A stretch of DNA of 64,000 bases, taken from the NCBI RefSeq assembly GCF_009696005.1, contig NZ_VUMV01000009.1:46438-110437 (forward strand). Direction: 5' to 3'. Under the pieces are notes generated by a model, which was given only the letters and a program-made list of their open reading frames with translations, searched no databases and had not been told where the DNA came from. The translations under genes and the position numbers were made by a program. This DNA comes from Bilifractor porci. Lineage in GTDB: Bacteria > Bacillota > Clostridia > Lachnospirales > Lachnospiraceae. Below are positions 61,461-64,000 of this stretch, piece by piece (positions within the stretch are counted from its first letter, which is position 1; each line of letters begins with the position of its first letter).

Positions 61461-62633
61461 ATGGGATTTTTAATCGCGGTTATTTATCTTATTTTTGTCA
61501 GCCTCGGGCTGCCGGACTCGCTTCTGGGATCAGGATGGCCGGCAATGCAGGCGGAACTTGGGGTTCCTTCATCCTATGCCGGATATATTTCCATGACAAT
61601 CTCATTTATGACCATTATTTCCGCACTGCTGAGTCCGAGGATCATGAAGAAACTTCAAACAAAATGGATTGTTATCCTATCCATTTTGTTGACGATACTC
61701 GGCCTGGTCGGGTTTTCTGTTTCCGGAGCATACTGGATGTTTTTTGTTTTTGCAGTTCCTTATGGCCTCGGCGCCGGAGCGATTGACGCATCCATAAATA
61801 ATTATGTGGCGAATCATTTCTCCGGATCTGTTATGAATTTTCTTCATTGTTTTTATGGAGTCGGAGCAGTCATCAGCCCGATCATCATGGGACTGGCGCT
61901 CAAGGTGGCACGATGGAATGAGGGCTACAGGTGGACGGCCTGCATCCAGACCGGGATCCTTCTGGTCTGCATTCTTTCTCTGCCGCTGTGGAAAAAGAAT
62001 GAACAGCAAAACACGGAAATCTTATCGGAAAGTACAGGGATCAGAGAAGTTACAAAGGTTCCAGGTGTAATACCTACATTGATTGCGTTCTTTGCCTATT
62101 GTGCAGGAGAAGCAACCTGTTTCCTCTGGACGCCCAGTTATTTTGCGATAGAGAAGCAGGGGCTGCGTGCGGAACAGATCGCTTCTTTCGGTTCGCTTAT
62201 TTTTGGCGGACTGATGCTGGGTAGACTGATCTCCGGATTTGTCTCCGATAAACTTGGAGACAGAGTGCTTATCAGAATCGGCATTGCGGTTGAACTTGCC
62301 GGAATTGTAATGGTCATGCTTCCTATACCGCATTACCTTGTGTCAGCCATAGGGTTTGTGGTCATCGGTACAGGAATGGGGCCGGTTTATCCTGCTATCC
62401 AGCATATGGCGCCGGAGAATTTCGGGAAAAGAAACAGCGCGGCAGTTATCGGTCTGCAGATGGCATCCGCGTATGCCGGAAGCACGTTTATGCCGATGCT
62501 GTTCGGAAATCTGCAGCAATGGCTGGGAATAGGAATCATGCCTTATTATCTGCTGCTGTTCGCACTTTTGAATTTCGGGCTCCTGGAGTATTCCTACAAG
62601 GCCATTAAAATCGGAGAAGCACAGATCAGATAA
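61461..62633 (+). CDS. MFS transporter
   Basis: The 390-residue protein has about 12 membrane segments. MFS motifs include GLPDSLLGSGWPAMQAELG near the N-terminus, PYGLGAGAIDASINNYVANH and GFVSDKLGDRVLIR in the middle loop. The early LGLPD...WP pattern resembles sugar or fucose-permease-like MFS proteins. The substrate is unknown. Confidence 0.9.
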   Translation: MGFLIAVIYLIFVSLGLPDSLLGSGWPAMQAELGVPSSYAGYISMTISFMTIISALLSPRIMKKLQTKWIVILSILLTILGLVGFSVSGAYWMFFVFAVPYGLGAGAIDASINNYVANHFSGSVMNFLHCFYGVGAVISPIIMGLALKVARWNEGYRWTACIQTGILLVCILSLPLWKKNEQQNTEILSESTGIREVTKVPGVIPTLIAFFAYCAGEATCFLWTPSYFAIEKQGLRAEQIASFGSLIFGGLMLGRLISGFVSDKLGDRVLIRIGIAVELAGIVMVMLPIPHYLVSAIGFVVIGTGMGPVYPAIQHMAPENFGKRNSAAVIGLQMASAYAGSTFMPMLFGNLQQWLGIGIMPYYLLLFALLNFGLLEYSYKAIKIGEAQIR

Positions 62634-62718
62634 GAAGAATACCTTCATCAGAAAGCAGCGCAGCTGCAGGAATCAGGAAATGAGAATACAAAATGCGTGA
62701 ATACAGACAGGATGCTAT

Positions 62719-62742
62719 GCCGGAGGTTCCTCCGGCTGTTTC
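62719..62742 (+). terminator. Terminator after the MFS gene
   Basis: GCCGGAGG and CCTCCGGC pair perfectly around TT, followed by TGTTTCTGT, a moderately T-rich tail. It separates the MFS gene from the next nitroreductase gene. Confidence 0.7.
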
Positions 62743-62838
62743 TGTCTCGACTTTCTTTACAGACGGTTTTCCGGCGACTTTCTATGATACAATCAGTTCG
62801 TTTCCTTAAACAGATTAACAGGAAGGAAGTAAGGAATC

Positions 62839-63495
62839 ATGGAAAATATTGATATCATGAAAGCTCGTCACAGTGTGAGACAGTATGAGGATAAACCTGT
62901 TCCGGAAGAGATAAAACGGCAGATCATAGAAAAAGCAGCAATGCTGAATGACAAAAGCGGTCTCAATATCCAGCTTTTTTTCAATGAACCGGAATGCTTT
63001 AAGGCCGCAAAGCCGCATTACGGGAATTTTGTCGGCGCCAGGAATTATTTTGTTATTGTGGGCAAAAGAGACGCGGATCTGGAAGAAAGAGCCGGGTATT
63101 ATGGGGAAGATCTTGTCCTTTTCCTGCAGAGCCTTGGACTAGGCAGCTGCTGGGTGGCACTAACACACGGAAAAACAAAAGCGGTTGTGCAGAGGGAAGA
63201 AAAGCAGGTTATTGTGGTTGCATTCGGCTATGGAAAGACACCGGGAGTACAGCACAAGAGCAGGCCGGTGGAAACACTCTGTTCCGTTACAGGGGAAATG
63301 CCTGACTGGTTTAAAACCGGTATGGAAGCAGCCTGTCTGTCGCCCACAGCCATGAATCAGCAGAAATTTGTGATCAGCTGGGATGGAGAAAAACTTTCTG
63401 CAAAAGTGAAGGGTCTGGGTGTTTATACGAAACTGGATCTGGGAATTGTAAAGCACGATTTTGAGCTGGCAAGCGGGCATAAGTTTGACGAGTGA
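62839..63495 (+). CDS. Nitroreductase family protein (putative TM-nitroreductase type)
   Basis: The 218-residue flavoprotein has an N-terminal MKARHSVRQYEDKPVPEEIK motif, a central VGARNYFVIVGKRDADLEER, LQSLGLGSCWVALTHGKTKA and a C-terminal second half (ACLSPTAMNQQKFVISWDGE), giving the two-lobed long nitroreductase form. It is unlike the shorter enzyme at 60058. AAGGAATC precedes the ATG. Confidence 0.9.
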   Translation: MENIDIMKARHSVRQYEDKPVPEEIKRQIIEKAAMLNDKSGLNIQLFFNEPECFKAAKPHYGNFVGARNYFVIVGKRDADLEERAGYYGEDLVLFLQSLGLGSCWVALTHGKTKAVVQREEKQVIVVAFGYGKTPGVQHKSRPVETLCSVTGEMPDWFKTGMEAACLSPTAMNQQKFVISWDGEKLSAKVKGLGVYTKLDLGIVKHDFELASGHKFDE

Positions 63496-63502
63496 GGATG
63501 GT

Positions 63503-63800
63503 ATGACAATGGAAGAAAAAAAAGAAAAACTGGCTGAAAAGCTGAAGGCTTCGCAAAGTTTTTAGACCAGAAGCACCCTTGTATCGAGTGCTGTACCGGA
63601 CAGAAGCTCGCACAAATGGAATTATGCACTCCTATAATTGTCATTCGTGGGAGGAGCAGAAACTACTCGGACCGGTCTATAATGTTGAAGACATGAAAAA
63701 AACCCTTCGTTGGGTAAAAAAGTTAAGCAGCGCCCCGGCATGTATCGGGATCTATGCCGCGCATGATCCGGAGGGACCCGGCGGAGGCGAAAATCTGTAA
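63503..63800 (+). pseudogene. Degenerate gene in several frames
   Basis: ATG 63503 opens a short helical peptide (MTMEEKKEKLAEKLKASQSF) and stops; the next frame continues FLDQKHPCIECCTGQKLAQM, and a third runs from about 63579 to 63800 (LYRVLYRTEARTNGIMHSYN, VEDMKKTLRWVKKLSS). The pieces look like one small protein broken by frameshifts. The family is not recognised. After 63800 nothing is seen to the window end. Confidence 0.4.
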
Positions 63801-64000
63801 ATGATAGGGCAAACCATATGAGATGTCGGAAAACCAGAAAGCAGGCTGGCCTTTCTGTCGGAAAGATGCTATGATCCCGTTTTCAACAGTTTCGAGATAA
63901 AAAGAGCCCAGGAATGGTTGTGTTTAAGCCATTTTCTGAGCTTTTTTACTCCCTGCAAATGTTGTATTGGTACACTGACCTGATATAAAATATTTCACAA

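Overview
The window looks like chromosome from a Firmicutes gut anaerobe, most likely a member of Lachnospiraceae (Clostridia). The evidence is strong AGGAGG-type ribosome binding sites, moderate GC, MutS2/YhaM/RlmD housekeeping genes of Firmicutes type, a Siphoviridae-like prophage of the A118/PBSX type, remnants of conjugative elements, and a class C group II intron whose reverse transcriptase resembles that of Agathobacter (Eubacterium) rectale. Genus and species cannot be fixed by reading.

Layout. 1-8.85 kb is core chromosome: a two-component system (histidine kinase cut by the window edge), mutS2, a roughly 198-bp tandem repeat array, a membrane-anchored HtrA-like protein that has lost its catalytic triad, a YhaM-type exoribonuclease and the 23S rRNA methyltransferase rlmD. 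8.97-34.42 kb is a prophage placed directly behind rlmD. It carries, in order, the integrase, a leftward lysogeny module (DUF1828/1829 protein, DUF6978-like protein, PH-domain protein, Ltp-type superinfection-exclusion lipoprotein, CI-like repressor), a divergent operator region, early and replication genes (Cro, HTH proteins, YqaJ nuclease, DUF1351, DUF6291, SSB), a late regulator, terminases, portal, a minor capsid protein with a RelA/SpoT-like C-terminal domain, scaffold, capsid, connectors, tail tube, chaperones and tape measure. It stops eight codons into the next gene, so baseplate and lysis genes are missing and the prophage is defective.

34.44-54.5 kb is a mosaic of broken elements. 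It begins with a Cna-B adhesin fragment that lacks both ends. Next come a flavoprotein plus metallo-beta-lactamase/rubredoxin pair, a RepA fragment, a MobA/MobL relaxase with a shortened C-terminus, and the group II intron behind the relaxase terminator. Then follow element-type HTH and small genes, an unknown two-gene region, and a 177-bp second copy of part of the prophage integrase. A TetR-family regulator with two membrane-anchored esterases, a relaxase stub, a frameshifted ORF6N gene, an SdpI-like gene and a pair of 144-bp direct repeats close the region. Two short sequences at about 39.56 and 52.25 kb reproduce the C-terminal reading frame and stop of rlmD (HVET..LL.R), so this locus appears to be a repeatedly used attachment hotspot at the rlmD 3' end.

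54.5-64 kb is again conventional: a second two-component system followed by an ABC transporter of the peptide-resistance type, two nitroreductase-family proteins, a GNAT acetyltransferase, an MFS transporter and a degenerate gene. Function can be read coherently for the prophage, with lysogeny and superinfection control at the left and packaging and morphogenesis to the right, and for the TCS-ABC module. The mosaic region mainly records insertion, deletion and recombination.
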